Source: Methylobacterium variabile
GTDB lineage: Bacteria > Pseudomonadota > Alphaproteobacteria > Rhizobiales > Beijerinckiaceae
NCBI RefSeq assembly: GCF_001043975.1
Contig: NZ_LABY01000013.1
Location: forward strand, 16,888-80,887
Length of the DNA stretch: 64,000 nucleotides
Reading direction: 5' to 3'
In this document: piece by piece, positions 44,795-54,968 of the stretch
Layout of the letters: each line of letters opens with the position of its first letter
Position numbering within the stretch: position 1 is the stretch's first letter
Translations under genes and position numbers: made by a program
The notes under the pieces: generated by a model
Told to the model about the DNA's origin: nothing
Databases searched by the model: none
The model's input: only the letters and a program-made list of their open reading frames with translations

Positions 44795-45534
44795 CCCTCG
44801 CGCGCCTGCGCGATGGTGATCGGCATGGCGAAGACGTAGCCCTCGCTGCGCACCGTCTTGATGTAGGCCGGCTCGCGGGCGTCGTCCCTCAGGCGCTGCC
44901 GCAGGCGGCTGACGAGGAGGTCGATGGAGCGGTCGAACAGTTCGGCCTCGCGCCCCTGCGTGAGGTTGAGGAGCTGGTCGCGCGACAGCACCCGCTGGGG
45001 GTGATCGAGCAGGACGCGCAGCAGCCGGTACTCCGCGCCGCTGAGAGGCACGACCGTCCCGGCCTCGTCGATCAGGTGGCGGGCCGTGGTGTCGAGCTGC
45101 CAGGCGCCGAAGGCGAGCAGCCGGCCGGCCTCCGTCACCTGGAGGTTGGGCGGCAGCATCCGGGTGCGGCGCAGGACCGCCTTGATCCGGGCGAGCAGCT
45201 CGCGGGCCGCGAACGGCTTCACCAGGTAGTCGTCCGCGCCCATCTCCAGGCCGACGATCCGGTCGGTCTCGTCGCTGCGCGCGGTGAGCATCAGGACCGG
45301 AACCGCCTTGTGCCTGCCCGCCCGCAGCTCCCGGCACAGGACGAGGCCGTCGTCCCCCGGCATCATGATGTCGAGCACGACGAGGTCGACCCGGTCCGTC
45401 TCGAGGAAGGACCGCATCTGACGGCCGTCCGCGGCCACGCTCACCCGCAGGCCGTTCTTCCTGAGGTAGCCCGAGACCATCTCGCGAATCTCGCGGTCGT
45501 CGTCGACGACCAGCACGTGATCGATGTGCTCCAC
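44791..45534 (-). CDS. OmpR/PhoB family response regulator
   Basis: A 247-residue regulator with the acidic pocket DDD (11-13), phospho-acceptor Asp55 in VVLDIMMPG, Lys in YLVKPF near 105, and a C-terminal winged helix (LSGAEYRLLRVLL, then RSIDLLVSRLRQRL). It is co-transcribed with the kinase downstream and divergent from the CcdA-thioredoxin gene. An inverted repeat and TACA direct repeats in the shared intergenic region may be its binding sites. Confidence 0.92.
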   Translation of the reverse strand: MEHIDHVLVVDDDREIREMVSGYLRKNGLRVSVAADGRQMRSFLETDRVDLVVLDIMMPGDDGLVLCRELRAGRHKAVPVLMLTARSDETDRIVGLEMGADDYLVKPFAARELLARIKAVLRRTRMLPPNLQVTEAGRLLAFGAWQLDTTARHLIDEAGTVVPLSGAEYRLLRVLLDHPQRVLSRDQLLNLTQGREAELFDRSIDLLVSRLRQRLRDDAREPAYIKTVRSEGYVFAMPITIAQAREG

Positions 45535-45605
45535 GGCCCTGCCCTCGCTTCACGCCTGGGATAGCGGGGCCGCGCCCGTCCGGCGAGCCGTTCCCGGTAA
45601 CGCAG

Positions 45606-45664
45606 TGTAGCGGGCCGGTCGCGGCCCCGAGGCGGCGGTCCCGGGGCCGCTACAGACCGATACA
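45606..45664. promoter_or_regulatory. Inverted and direct repeats between the response regulator and dipZ-like gene
   Basis: TGTAGCGG (45,606-45,613) faces CCGCTACA (45,647-45,654). The right half continues into TACA at 45,651 and TACA at 45,661, exactly 10 bp apart, the spacing typical of OmpR-family direct-repeat sites. It lies in the 214-bp divergent region and could serve autoregulation and control of the thiol-redox gene. Confidence 0.4.
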
Positions 45665-45748
45665 AGGAGGCGGGGCACCGCACACAGGCCGGACATGCGG
45701 GGCTGGTGAGGAGGGCGGCATCCGGGGCACGAAGACAAGGAGCCGCCC

Positions 45749-47491
45749 GTGACCCTCGCCCTCGCCGCCTATCTCGCGGGCGTGCTGACCATCCTCAGCC
45801 CGTGCATCGTTCCGGTGCTGCCCTTCGTCCTCGCGCGGGCCGACCGGCCCTTCCTCACCGGCACGCTGCCGCTCCTGGCCGGCCTCGGCGCGGCCTTCGT
45901 CGCGGCGGCGGGGCTCGCGGCGGTCGGGGGCGGCTGGGTGGCACGGCTCGGCACGGCCGGCCGCGTTCTGGCGCTGTGCCTGCTCGCCGCGTTCGCCGTC
46001 TCGCTGCTGTCGCCCCGCGCCTCGTCCTGGCTTCACCGCCCGCTCGTGCGGCTGGGCGAGATCCTGTCCCGCCCGTCGACGGGACCGGGCCGGGCCGCGG
46101 GGCCGGTCGGGCTCCTGGGCTCGCTCTGCCTCGGCGCGGCCACGGGCCTGCTGTGGACGCCGTGCGCCGGACCGATCCTCGGGCTGGCTCTCACCGGCGC
46201 GGCCCTGAACGGGGCGGGCTGGCAGACGATGGCTCTGCTGACCGCCTACGCCTCGGGCGCGGCGACGGCGCTGGCCGGCGCCGCCTGGCTCGGCGGCGCG
46301 CTCGTCGCCCGCCTCCGTCCGCATCTCGGCTTCGGCGAGTGGCTGCGCCGGGCCGCCGGAGCCGCCCTGATCGCGGTGCTCGCCGCGGTCGCCCTCGGGG
46401 CGGATTCGGACCTGCTGGCGCGCTACTCCGCGGCGAGCACGACCGCGGCGGAGGACGCGCTCCTGACGGCGCTGCGGATCGATCCCGCCCGGGCCGACCC
46501 GACCGACGGGCCGCACCGCAGCGAATGGCCGGTCGAAGGCAGCCTGCCGAGCCTCGCCGGCGCCACGCACTGGCTCAACGGCGCTCCGCAGACCACGGAG
46601 GGGCTGCGAGGCAGGGTGGTGCTGGTCCATGTCTGGACGTACTCCTGCATCAACTGCATCCGCACCCTCCCCTATCTGCGGGCCTGGGCCGAGCGGTACC
46701 GGGAGCAGGGTCTGTCCGTGATCGGCATCCACGCGCCCGAATTCGCCTTCGAGCACGATATCGGGAACGTCGCCGCGGCGATCCGGCGCTTCGCGCTGCC
46801 GTATCCGGTGGCAGTCGACAACGAGTTCCGGCTCTGGCGCGGCTTGCGCAATTCGTACTGGCCGGCTCTGTACGTCGTCGATACCCAGGGACGGATCCGT
46901 CATCACCAGTTCGGTGAGGGAGGCTATGCCCGGTCCGAGGCTGCCATCCAGGCACTCCTGGCCGAGTCCGCGGGAGGTCGGGCCCCCGACGAGGGCACGA
47001 CGCGGACGCGAGCGGCCGGCGTGGAGGCCGCCCCCGATCTCGCGCATCTCGGGTCCAGCGAGACCTATCTCGGCTCCGACAAGGCGGCGAACTTCGCGTC
47101 GCCGGAGCGAATGTCGTCCGGTCCGCGCACCTACACCCCCGGCCGGCCAGGATTGAACGAGTGGTCGCTGGCCGGAGCATGGGCCGTCGAACCCGAGTAC
47201 GCCCACCTCGCCGCGCCGGGCGGGAGCGTGACATACCGCTTCCGGGCTCGCGACCTCCACCTCGTCGTCGGGCCTGGACCGGACGGGCAGCCCGTCGGTT
47301 TCGACGTCTCCCTCGATGGCGAACCACCTGGCGAGGATCACGGGGCGGATGTCGGTGCGGACGGCGCCGGGGTGGTCCCGGCGACACGGCTCTACCAGCT
47401 CGTTCGCCAGTCCGGCCCCGTGCGCGAGCGCACATTCGCGATCCGCTTCCATCGGCCTGGCGTGCGCGTCTACGCCTTCACCTTCGGGTGA
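45749..47491 (+). CDS. CcdA-thioredoxin fusion (DipZ-like thiol-disulfide transfer protein)
   Basis: A 580-residue three-part membrane protein starting at GTG 45,749 after an AAGGAG site. Residues 1-220 form the CcdA-type electron carrier with membrane cysteines Cys19 (LSPC) and Cys139 (WTPC). Residues 260-400 are a periplasmic thioredoxin domain with Cys300-Ile-Asn-Cys303. Residues 430-580 resemble the carbohydrate-binding-like C-terminal domain of mycobacterial DipZ. It probably moves reducing power from cytoplasmic thioredoxin to the periplasm. Its neighbour two-component system may sense envelope redox stress. Confidence 0.88.
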   Translation: MTLALAAYLAGVLTILSPCIVPVLPFVLARADRPFLTGTLPLLAGLGAAFVAAAGLAAVGGGWVARLGTAGRVLALCLLAAFAVSLLSPRASSWLHRPLVRLGEILSRPSTGPGRAAGPVGLLGSLCLGAATGLLWTPCAGPILGLALTGAALNGAGWQTMALLTAYASGAATALAGAAWLGGALVARLRPHLGFGEWLRRAAGAALIAVLAAVALGADSDLLARYSAASTTAAEDALLTALRIDPARADPTDGPHRSEWPVEGSLPSLAGATHWLNGAPQTTEGLRGRVVLVHVWTYSCINCIRTLPYLRAWAERYREQGLSVIGIHAPEFAFEHDIGNVAAAIRRFALPYPVAVDNEFRLWRGLRNSYWPALYVVDTQGRIRHHQFGEGGYARSEAAIQALLAESAGGRAPDEGTTRTRAAGVEAAPDLAHLGSSETYLGSDKAANFASPERMSSGPRTYTPGRPGLNEWSLAGAWAVEPEYAHLAAPGGSVTYRFRARDLHLVVGPGPDGQPVGFDVSLDGEPPGEDHGADVGADGAGVVPATRLYQLVRQSGPVRERTFAIRFHRPGVRVYAFTFG

Positions 47492-47651
47492 GGCCGCCCG
47501 GGAGTCCGGTCGCCGGCAAACCTTCGAGCGCTGCCTGAGCCGCGCTTGTCTGCTTCCTTGTGATCGAAGCGCGACGGCGCCACCCGGAATGAATCTCCGC
47601 GCCAGCCCTCGCCAGGAGCGGTGGAGAGACCGACCGCCTCGGCGAAGGAAA

Positions 47652-48383
47652 TCACCGCAGCGGCAGCAGGCGCAGCCGGCGCTGCTCCGCGAGCCGCGAC
47701 GGGTTGCCGAGCGACCGGGCGAGTTCCAGTTCCTGCAAGGCGGCGAGCGCGGCGATGATCTTGACGTGGCTCGTATTGGTGAGATCCGACGCGGCGTCGA
47801 TATCGAGGGACACGGCGCCTTCGGCGTCTCTCCCGCACGCGCTCAGCAGCAGGTAGGTCTTCAGCGCCGCGAGGTTCGGCGCCTTCCGGCAGGTGAGGCC
47901 GTGCAGGGCTGTAATCCGGCCGCCCACCTGCGGTGCGTGCAGGATCGCGGCCGAGGCGATGGACGGGTGCAGGCCGGTCAGCCGGTAGGCGATCATCCCG
48001 CCCGGCCGCTCGCCGCAGGCGGTGACGAGGCCCTGATCGAGGAGCGCCTTCTTGCCAGCGCAGATCAGCGGGTCCGAGAGGCCGGACAGCGCGGCGATCC
48101 GCTCGTAGGACAGGACGATCGGCGCCGGCTCGCCGGCGGGCGAGGCCGCGTCCTGGCTGACGACCAGGGTGAGGTAGAGCTTGAGCGCCGCGATCGAGCG
48201 CCCGAGATAGCCGGCATCGCCCCGGAAGGCGCGCAAGCCACCGTCGTGGATCCAGTCCGCCGGCAGGCGGGACACCCTGCCCTCGTGCACCTGCGCCGCG
48301 GTCCCGGACGGCACGGTCGTCGGCACGGTCAGCCGGTTGGGAGCCGGGTGCCGGGTCGGGCGGAGGAGCTCCGGATGAATCAT
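47652..48383 (-). CDS. Uncharacterised protein with a predicted helix-turn-helix
   Basis: A 243-residue protein I do not recognise. The segment LSYERIAALSGLSDPLICAGKKALLDQGLV (about 92-121) reads as a winged-helix DNA-binding unit, and a second helical block NLAALKTYLLLSACGRDAEG follows. There is no membrane helix or signal. Codon usage and amino-acid balance support a real gene, unlike the overlapping frames on this stretch. It is convergent with the dipZ-like gene, with a 160-bp gap. It may be a DNA-binding or plasmid/replication-type helper protein; this is a guess. Confidence 0.6.
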   Translation of the reverse strand: MIHPELLRPTRHPAPNRLTVPTTVPSGTAAQVHEGRVSRLPADWIHDGGLRAFRGDAGYLGRSIAALKLYLTLVVSQDAASPAGEPAPIVLSYERIAALSGLSDPLICAGKKALLDQGLVTACGERPGGMIAYRLTGLHPSIASAAILHAPQVGGRITALHGLTCRKAPNLAALKTYLLLSACGRDAEGAVSLDIDAASDLTNTSHVKIIAALAALQELELARSLGNPSRLAEQRRLRLLPLR

Positions 48384-48502
48384 GCGGCCATCGCGTCCCT
48401 GCGGGTCTCATCCCTGCGGCGGTCCGACGACGAGCCGCCGGCACGTCTCCAGGCGAGAACGAGACCATCGGCGGTACGATGCCGCTATAAAGCCTGCAAT
48501 AG

Positions 48503-48604
48503 GATGGCAACTTCCAGTATGGCGCGCCGCGCGCCCTCGTCCAGGCCATCCTGGCGGGCGGCCACTCGATCGATGCCCCGAAGCCGATCACGGCCCCGCG
48601 GTGA
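48503..48604 (+). pseudogene. Possible C-terminal fragment of a lost gene
   Basis: A frame opening directly after a TAG reads DGNFQYGAPRALVQAILAGG and ends APKPITAPR before TGA at 48,602. It has no start codon or ribosome binding site, yet the amino-acid composition is protein-like and unlike the neighbouring frames. It could be the tail of a deleted gene. The whole 48,384-48,753 gap otherwise holds only the start region of the next regulator. Confidence 0.25.
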
Positions 48605-48753
48605 TCGGCCTCGCCGATCCTGGCAGGATCCGGCGCAGCAGCGGGGCGCGGGCCGTTCCTGATTCCATGCTAAGCGACACTGCCGACGCGCGACGCGCCC
48701 CTCGGGGCGAGGAGCATGTCGGCAGGTATGAGGAACGTTGCGGCGCGCGCGAT

Positions 48754-49767
48754 ATGACGACACCTGCCGATGAAGCTCCCGTGGTCGAACTCGGGCTCGG
48801 CGGCTCGCTGCGGATCGGCACGGCGCGCGTCGCCGTCGCCGACACCTTCGCGCTGCTGCGGGCCATCGCCCGGACCCGCTCGGTGCAGGGCGCCGCGACC
48901 GAGATCGGCCTGTCCTACCGCGCCGCCTGGGAGCGCGTCCGGGCGCTCGAGGCGGATATCGGCCACCAGCTCGTGCGCAAGACCCGCGGGCACGGCACCA
49001 CGCTGACCGAGACCGGCGCCGCCCTGCACGACGCCCTGTCGGGCGCGGCCGAGGGACTGGCCCTGCCGCTCGCCCGCGAGGCGCGGGCGATGCAGGCCCG
49101 CCTCGCCGCCCTGCTCGCCGCCCCGCGCCGCCTGACCGTTGCGGCGAGCCACGACCCCCTGCTGATGGAGGTGCTGGCCGAATGGGGCGGGGCCGATGTG
49201 GCCGTGATGGGCAGCCGGGACGCGGTGGTCCAGCTCATGGACGGGCGCGCCGACGCGGCCGGCTTCCATTGCGGGGCGATCGGGCCGGCGGCGGCCGGCC
49301 CGCCCTTCTCCGACCTCGTCGGCGATCCCGCCTTCCGGGTCCGGCCGCTGTTCGAGCGCGAGCAGGGGCTGCTGGTCGCCGCCGGCAACCCGCTCGGGCT
49401 CGGCAACGCCGCGGATCTGCGCGCGACGAGGGCGCGGTTCGTCAACCGGCAGAAGGGCTCGGGCACCCGGGCCTGGTTCGACCGGCTGCTCGCCGAGACC
49501 GGGATCGGCCCCGAGGAGATCGTCGGCTACGGCCTCGAAGAGTTCACCCACCAGGCGGTGGCGGCGTTGATCGCCTCCGGGGCGGCCGATGCGGGCCTGG
49601 GCGCCCGCGCCGCGGCGGAACGGTTCGGCCTCGGCTTCATCTCGGTCGGCTGGGAGGTCTACTGCTTCGCCGCCAGCGCATCGCTGCCGGGCGACGGGCT
49701 CGACCGGGTGCAGGCGATGCTGGGGGAGCGGGTCGGGGAGGTTCCGGGGTATCGGCTGCCGGGGTGA
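48754..49767 (+). CDS. ModE-type HTH regulator with a periplasmic-binding-protein-like domain
   Basis: A 337-residue regulator. The N-terminal HTH (FALLRAIARTRSVQGAATEIGLSYRAAWERVRALE, about 30-65) is the LysR/ModE type, and the rest is a PBP-like fold (PF12727 kind) as found in molybdate- or tungstate-responsive regulators. FCGAIG-like and GSGTRAWFDRLL segments line the ligand cleft. With the ModE-like gene at 63,620 it suggests molybdenum control in this region. Start chosen at ATG 48,754; an upstream ATG at 48,667 is possible. Confidence 0.78.
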   Translation: MTTPADEAPVVELGLGGSLRIGTARVAVADTFALLRAIARTRSVQGAATEIGLSYRAAWERVRALEADIGHQLVRKTRGHGTTLTETGAALHDALSGAAEGLALPLAREARAMQARLAALLAAPRRLTVAASHDPLLMEVLAEWGGADVAVMGSRDAVVQLMDGRADAAGFHCGAIGPAAAGPPFSDLVGDPAFRVRPLFEREQGLLVAAGNPLGLGNAADLRATRARFVNRQKGSGTRAWFDRLLAETGIGPEEIVGYGLEEFTHQAVAALIASGAADAGLGARAAAERFGLGFISVGWEVYCFAASASLPGDGLDRVQAMLGERVGEVPGYRLPG

Positions 49768-50183
49768 GTGGCATCCCGGATCTCGAAGCAAGTCGGATTT
49801 GCGCCGGCATTGATACCCTCTTCGTCATCCCGGGTTCTCGGCTGCGCCGAGCCCAGGGACTGTCGGGTGCGATGCTGAACCGCGGGACGGCGAGAAACAT
49901 CGTCCATGTGGATGACCCGTTCCCCGGCGCTCCCCGGCCTGGCCTCGCGTGGCGAGCGACCCTCTCGCGCGGGGGACGCGATGCCACCGGAATGGCTGCT
50001 CGTCAGCCGAGGGCGAGTCCAAGGCCGTGAGCCGTGCATGCGACCGCGAGCCATCGGTTGCCGTCATGACGGGCATGGTGCCCCGAATGGTTGCAAGCTG
50101 AAGCGTGGCACATAGAGGTACGCCCCGTCGGTGCTCGACCTCCGGCGCCGTCACGCTCCACCGCTCCGAGGGATCCAGCCGGT
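49768..50183. other. 416-bp intergenic region with a dispersed repeat
   Basis: No gene is supported; frames here are low-complexity. The main feature is the repeat at 49,808-49,863. Further on the sequence is GC-rich and unstructured, and only the last part, before ATG 50,184, can hold the promoter of the HPP gene. Confidence 0.45.
49808..49863. repeat. Diverged copy of the GTCAT-CCCGGG intergenic repeat
   Basis: TGATACCCTCTTCGTCATCCCGGG parallels the flank and left arm of the palindrome at 23,361-23,386. The inner stem CTCGGC-TGC-GCCGAG is intact, but the right outer arm has decayed. Confidence 0.55.
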
Positions 50184-51323
50184 ATGAAGGGGATGTCGCG
50201 CATCGTCGGGTCGGTGCGCTCGGGCGGCGGGAGGTGGGGAGGCCGGCTGTTCAAGCCCATGCTCCCCGGGGCGACGCTCCGCGAGCGCTTGGTCGCCTGC
50301 CTGGGCGCCCTGGTCGGCATCGCGCTCACCGGCCTGATCAGTGGCTGGATCGTCGGACAGGGTCCGCACATCCCGATGATCGTCGCGCCCATGGGCGCGA
50401 GTGCCGTGCTGCTCTTCGCGGTCCCGGCGAGCCCCCTGGCGCAGCCCTGGGCGATCATCGGCGGCAACACGCTCTCGGCGCTCATCGGGGTGGCGGCCGC
50501 GCGATTCATCCCCGATCCGGTGGCTGCGATCGGCGTCGGCGTGTCCGTCGCCATCGCCGTCATGTCCCTCACGCGCTGCCTTCACCCGCCGGGAGGTGCC
50601 GCGGCGCTGACCGCGCTCATCGGCGGACCGGCGGTCGCCTCCTCCGGGTTCCTGTTCCCGTTCGTTCCCGTCGGCCTCAACTCGCTCATCCTGGTCGGCC
50701 TTGGCATCGTCTTCCACCGGCTCGCCCGCCGCCAGTACCCCCACGTTCCGGCCGCGGCACCGGCGAACGCGCACGGCACGGCGGATCTGCCCGCAGCCAT
50801 GCGCGTCGGTTTCCACGCCGACGACATCGACGCGGCGCTGCTCGCCCTCAACGAAACCCTCGACATCGATCGCACCGACCTCGACCGGCTGCTGCGCGCG
50901 GTCGAGCAAAATGCGCTCGCACGGTCCCACGGAGCACTGACCTGCGCCGAGGTCATGTCCCGCGACGTCGTGACGATCGGGCTGCACGAGCCTGTCGCAC
51001 GAGCGCGCGAACTGCTGTTCAAGCACGACGTCCGCACGCTGCCCGTCGTGGACGATGCGGGCCGCCTCGTCGGCACGGTCGGGCTGCGCGAGGTGACCCT
51101 CTGGGCCGCGGGCGACATCGCGCAGGCGATGTCCGCGGCCAGGACCGTGGGGCCGGACGAGTCTGCGGTGACGCTGGTCCCGGCCCTCACGGACGGCCGC
51201 CTCCACGCCGTCGTCGTGACGGCGCCGGACCGCAGCGTGCTCGGGATCGTGACCCAGACCGACATGCTCGCGACCCTGGCCCGGGCCGCCGTTGCGCAGG
51301 CTCTTCTGCCGCCGCGAGCGTGA
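50184..51323 (+). CDS. HPP family membrane protein with C-terminal CBS domains
   Basis: A 379-residue protein. Five or so membrane helices in residues 30-185 include the family motif LHPPGG (near 133-138). A pair of CBS domains follows (about 250-375; MSRDVVTIGLHEPVARARELLFKHDVRTLPVVDD). HPP proteins are linked to nitrite transport in plants and cyanobacteria, though most bacterial members are uncharacterised; CBS domains usually bind adenine nucleotides and could gate it. Start is ATG 50,184, with a second ATG at 50,193. Confidence 0.88.
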   Translation: MKGMSRIVGSVRSGGGRWGGRLFKPMLPGATLRERLVACLGALVGIALTGLISGWIVGQGPHIPMIVAPMGASAVLLFAVPASPLAQPWAIIGGNTLSALIGVAAARFIPDPVAAIGVGVSVAIAVMSLTRCLHPPGGAAALTALIGGPAVASSGFLFPFVPVGLNSLILVGLGIVFHRLARRQYPHVPAAAPANAHGTADLPAAMRVGFHADDIDAALLALNETLDIDRTDLDRLLRAVEQNALARSHGALTCAEVMSRDVVTIGLHEPVARARELLFKHDVRTLPVVDDAGRLVGTVGLREVTLWAAGDIAQAMSAARTVGPDESAVTLVPALTDGRLHAVVVTAPDRSVLGIVTQTDMLATLARAAVAQALLPPRA

Positions 51324-51478
51324 AGCCGAGGGAGTGCACGCGCGTCCCTCGTCAGCCGTGATTATCTCCAGGCGAGGCCGGGCAAAGCCCCTTGGCGACG
51401 CCGCTTGCGCGAGGCGCCGGGCGCGTGGGCCCGTTCGTTGCATGCGGACCCCCTGCTGCGCACGACCCGTCCGCAGGG

Positions 51479-51586
51479 ATGACGCCCATGCCTGATGCAC
51501 CCCTGGTCCTCACCCTCCTGCACGCCGCTCTCATGGTCGCGAGCATGATGATCACGTGGCAGGTGTACCTGCTCCGGAAGCAGTAG
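51479..51586 (+). CDS. Possible small single-helix membrane protein
   Basis: A 35-residue frame: a short N-terminus, one hydrophobic helix (LVLTLLHAALMVASMMITWQ) and a basic end (LRKQ). A GCAGGG site precedes ATG 51,479; ATG 51,488 is an alternative. It overlaps the 3' end of the convergent truncated haemoglobin by 35 bp. The composition is like real small membrane proteins, but there is no homology evidence. Confidence 0.4.
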   Translation: MTPMPDAPLVLTLLHAALMVASMMITWQVYLLRKQ

Positions 51587-51974
51587 CGGCCGTCCCCGCG
51601 GCGTCGGGTCGAAAGAACAGGCCCGCCTGGAGGCTGGCGCCGATCCGCTCGGCGCGCTCCTGCAACTCGGCGGCATCGCCCGGCGTGAAGTGTGCCGACG
51701 CTGTTTGCTGGAACAGGTCGAGCCAGCGCGCGAAGTGCTCCGGTCGCAGAACGCCGAGCGCCTGGTGCCTGCCGAAGGGGTTGCCCTTGTAGCGGGCCGT
51801 CTTGAACAGGACCGACGACCAGAACGCCTCGATCGTCGCCATGTGCCGCGGCCAGTCGGCGTCCGGGATCGCGGCGGCAAAGACCGGGCCGATGAGCGGG
51901 TCGCAGCGGACGCGCTCGTAGAAGGCCGCCAGGAAGGGGGCGAGGCTGCTCTCGTCCAAGGTCGTTCGAGCCAT
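51552..51974 (-). CDS. Group III truncated haemoglobin
   Basis: A 140-residue 2-over-2 globin. LAPFLAAFYERVRCDPLIGPVF is the A-B-C region, FWSSVLFKTARYKGNPFGRH carries the proximal His (the final residue), and LRPEHFARWLDLF is typical of group III. Start is ATG 51,974; upstream codons are low-complexity. It may bind O2 or NO; the actual role in group III proteins is poorly known. Confidence 0.85.
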   Translation of the reverse strand: MARTTLDESSLAPFLAAFYERVRCDPLIGPVFAAAIPDADWPRHMATIEAFWSSVLFKTARYKGNPFGRHQALGVLRPEHFARWLDLFQQTASAHFTPGDAAELQERAERIGASLQAGLFFRPDAAGTAATASGAGTPAT

Positions 51975-52169
51975 CCCCGTCAGATGCCCGCTGGTGAAGG
52001 CCCCTGCAAGGACATGGGTCGGACACCCTCGAGGCGAGGCCATGCGGCGTGCCGCTCGACCTCGGGATCGTCCCCGACGAGCGCGTCCGGATCTGTGCCC
52101 GGCTGGCCGGCCTTCCAAGGTCAGGATGCGCCTCGGAAAGGCGACCCTGTTACTGAGACGGCCGGCGGC

Positions 52170-53150
<981 letters not shown>

Positions 53151-53257
53151 GCGATGCTCCCTTCGCCGATCGGGGCGCGGGTGGGCCTCGAAGGCCGCCC
53201 GCTCCCGTCCGAACGCGCAGGCCTCTCATCCCGCCTCAGCGTGACGGGTCGCGGCCG

Positions 53258-53471
53258 TCAATCCGTCTTGATCCAGATCGCCTTCACGTCGAGGGGTTCC
53301 TCGACGTGCCGGAGGCCGATTCGCGGCCGTAGCCGCGCGATCACCTCGTCGACGTCGTCGAACGGGAGCGCCGGGTTGCACCTTCAGCGTCGAGGAGAAC
53401 CGCCCGGGTTCCTCGAACACGCCAACCGGCCGAACGACCGGTCGGGGTGCTTCGCGGACGTTCGATGGCGG
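53258..53471 (-). pseudogene. Frameshifted C-terminal fragment of an unidentified gene
   Basis: One minus-strand frame from about 53,471 reads VVRPVGVFEEPGRFSSTLKV and a second continues LPFDDVDEVIARLRPRIGLR to KAIWIKTD and TGA at 53,258-53,260. Removing a single G near 53,373-53,376 joins them (VQP-ALPFDD). The reading is protein-like on both sides of the shift. No start codon is visible and the upstream MFS gene ends only a few bases away, so this is the tail of a broken gene. I do not recognise the family. Confidence 0.45.
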
Positions 53472-53477
53472 ATCGGC

Positions 53478-54713
53478 TCAGGTCCGCGTCGCGCCGTTCG
53501 TGGAAGACAGCCGCGCGCGCCGGACTGCGATCAGGCCGAACGCGATCGACCCAGCCGCCGAGAGCGAGGCACCGGTGATGAAGGTGCCGTAGGAGCCGTA
53601 CGCGTCCCAGATGAGACCGGCCGCCACGTTCCCGGCCAGGACCACGAGGCCCGTCATCAGGTTGAAGACGCCGAACGCCGTGCCCCGCAGGGGAGCAGGG
53701 GCGCTGTCGGCGATCAGCGTCGCCAGCAAGCCCTGCGAGAACCCCATGTGCAACCCCCACAGGACGATGCCCGCCACGAAGGCGGCGATCGAGGAGGCCG
53801 TGGCGAGCACCAGGTAGGCCGCCACCAGGAACACGAGGCTCGCGCCGAGCAGGCCCATCCGCCCGATCGCGTCCGACAGGCGTCCGACCGGGTACGCGGC
53901 GAGGCCGTAGACCGCGTGCATGATGACCAGGGTGATTGGAACCCAGGTCAGCGAGAACCCGGCCTCCTGCGACTTGAGCAACAGGAACGCCTCGCTGAAC
54001 CGGGCCGCGGTCAGGAGGCAGGCGACGGCGATCGTCAGCCACACCCCTCTGCCGAGCCGGGCAACGTCCGTCAGGCGTGGCGGGCCGTCCTTCCTCACCG
54101 GCGTCGCGCGAACCGGCTCCTCGATCCCGACGACCAGCAGCGCGACCGCGAGGAACGCCGGGACGGCGGCGACCCAGAACACGGCCTGGACGTTGCCGCC
54201 GAACAGGATCAGCAGGCCGATCGCGACGAGCGGGCCGAGGAAGCCGCCGACCGTGTCGAGCGACTTGCGAAGGCCGAAGCTCGCCCCGCGCAGCTCGGGC
54301 GGTGTGACGTCGGCGATCAGCGCGTCGCGCGGCGTGCCGCGAATGCCCTTGCCGACACGGTCCACCGCCTTCGCGCCGACGATCCAGCCGACCGAGGCGG
54401 CCAGGGGGAAGATCAGCTTGGACGCCGCTCCCAGCCCGTACCCGACGATCACCATCGGCTTTCTCCGGCCCGTCCAGTCCGTGAGGATGCCGGAGAAGAG
54501 CTTGGTCGTCGTGGCAATGGCCACCGACAGCCCCTCGACGAAGCCGACGACGGCCGCGGACGCGCCGAGGTGACTCACGAGATAGAAGGGAAGCAGCGCC
54601 TGGACGATCTCGGACGAGACATCCATCAGCAGGCTGACGAAGCCGAGAACCCACACCGTGCGCGGGATCGCGGCTCGCCGGGCGTTCGATGCGGAGGCGG
54701 AGGGGCTTTGCAT
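53478..54713 (-). CDS. MFS transporter
   Basis: A 411-residue major facilitator from ATG 54,713. About 12 helices; WVLGFVSLLMDVSSEIVQALLPFYLV is the first, and the loop 2-3 motif DWTGRRKP is present. This opening, with a conserved MDVSSE, marks a subgroup of MFS proteins of unknown substrate often seen near oxidoreductase genes. A DRVGKGIRGTPRDALIADVTP segment between helices 4 and 5 is also characteristic. Confidence 0.85.
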   Translation of the reverse strand: MQSPSASASNARRAAIPRTVWVLGFVSLLMDVSSEIVQALLPFYLVSHLGASAAVVGFVEGLSVAIATTTKLFSGILTDWTGRRKPMVIVGYGLGAASKLIFPLAASVGWIVGAKAVDRVGKGIRGTPRDALIADVTPPELRGASFGLRKSLDTVGGFLGPLVAIGLLILFGGNVQAVFWVAAVPAFLAVALLVVGIEEPVRATPVRKDGPPRLTDVARLGRGVWLTIAVACLLTAARFSEAFLLLKSQEAGFSLTWVPITLVIMHAVYGLAAYPVGRLSDAIGRMGLLGASLVFLVAAYLVLATASSIAAFVAGIVLWGLHMGFSQGLLATLIADSAPAPLRGTAFGVFNLMTGLVVLAGNVAAGLIWDAYGSYGTFITGASLSAAGSIAFGLIAVRRARLSSTNGATRT

Positions 54714-54968
54714 GGCGAGCGGGATCCGGTTGCGGCGTGGCCATGCGGGAAGGACCGCACCTTGGCAATCTCCGCCGGCGACGACCTGAGGTCCGCTCTC
54801 GCGCAGCGTCGGTCGCGCCGTGGCCGGCCGCCTCGGCATCGCAAGCGGGGGCGACGGCTCCCCTCCGGGCGGTCACGCTGACCGGCTCTGACCTCCAATC
54901 CCCGGCCGGGGGCACGATCCCTCCGCCCTCACGTCATCGAGGCCGGCGCGCGCGGGATCGTCGCGCTC

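Noticed and set aside
47470..48591. 373-residue minus-strand frame overlapping the uncharacterised HTH protein
   Set aside because: Lower-complexity, Pro/Arg-rich reading; the alternative frame at 47,652-48,383 is more protein-like.
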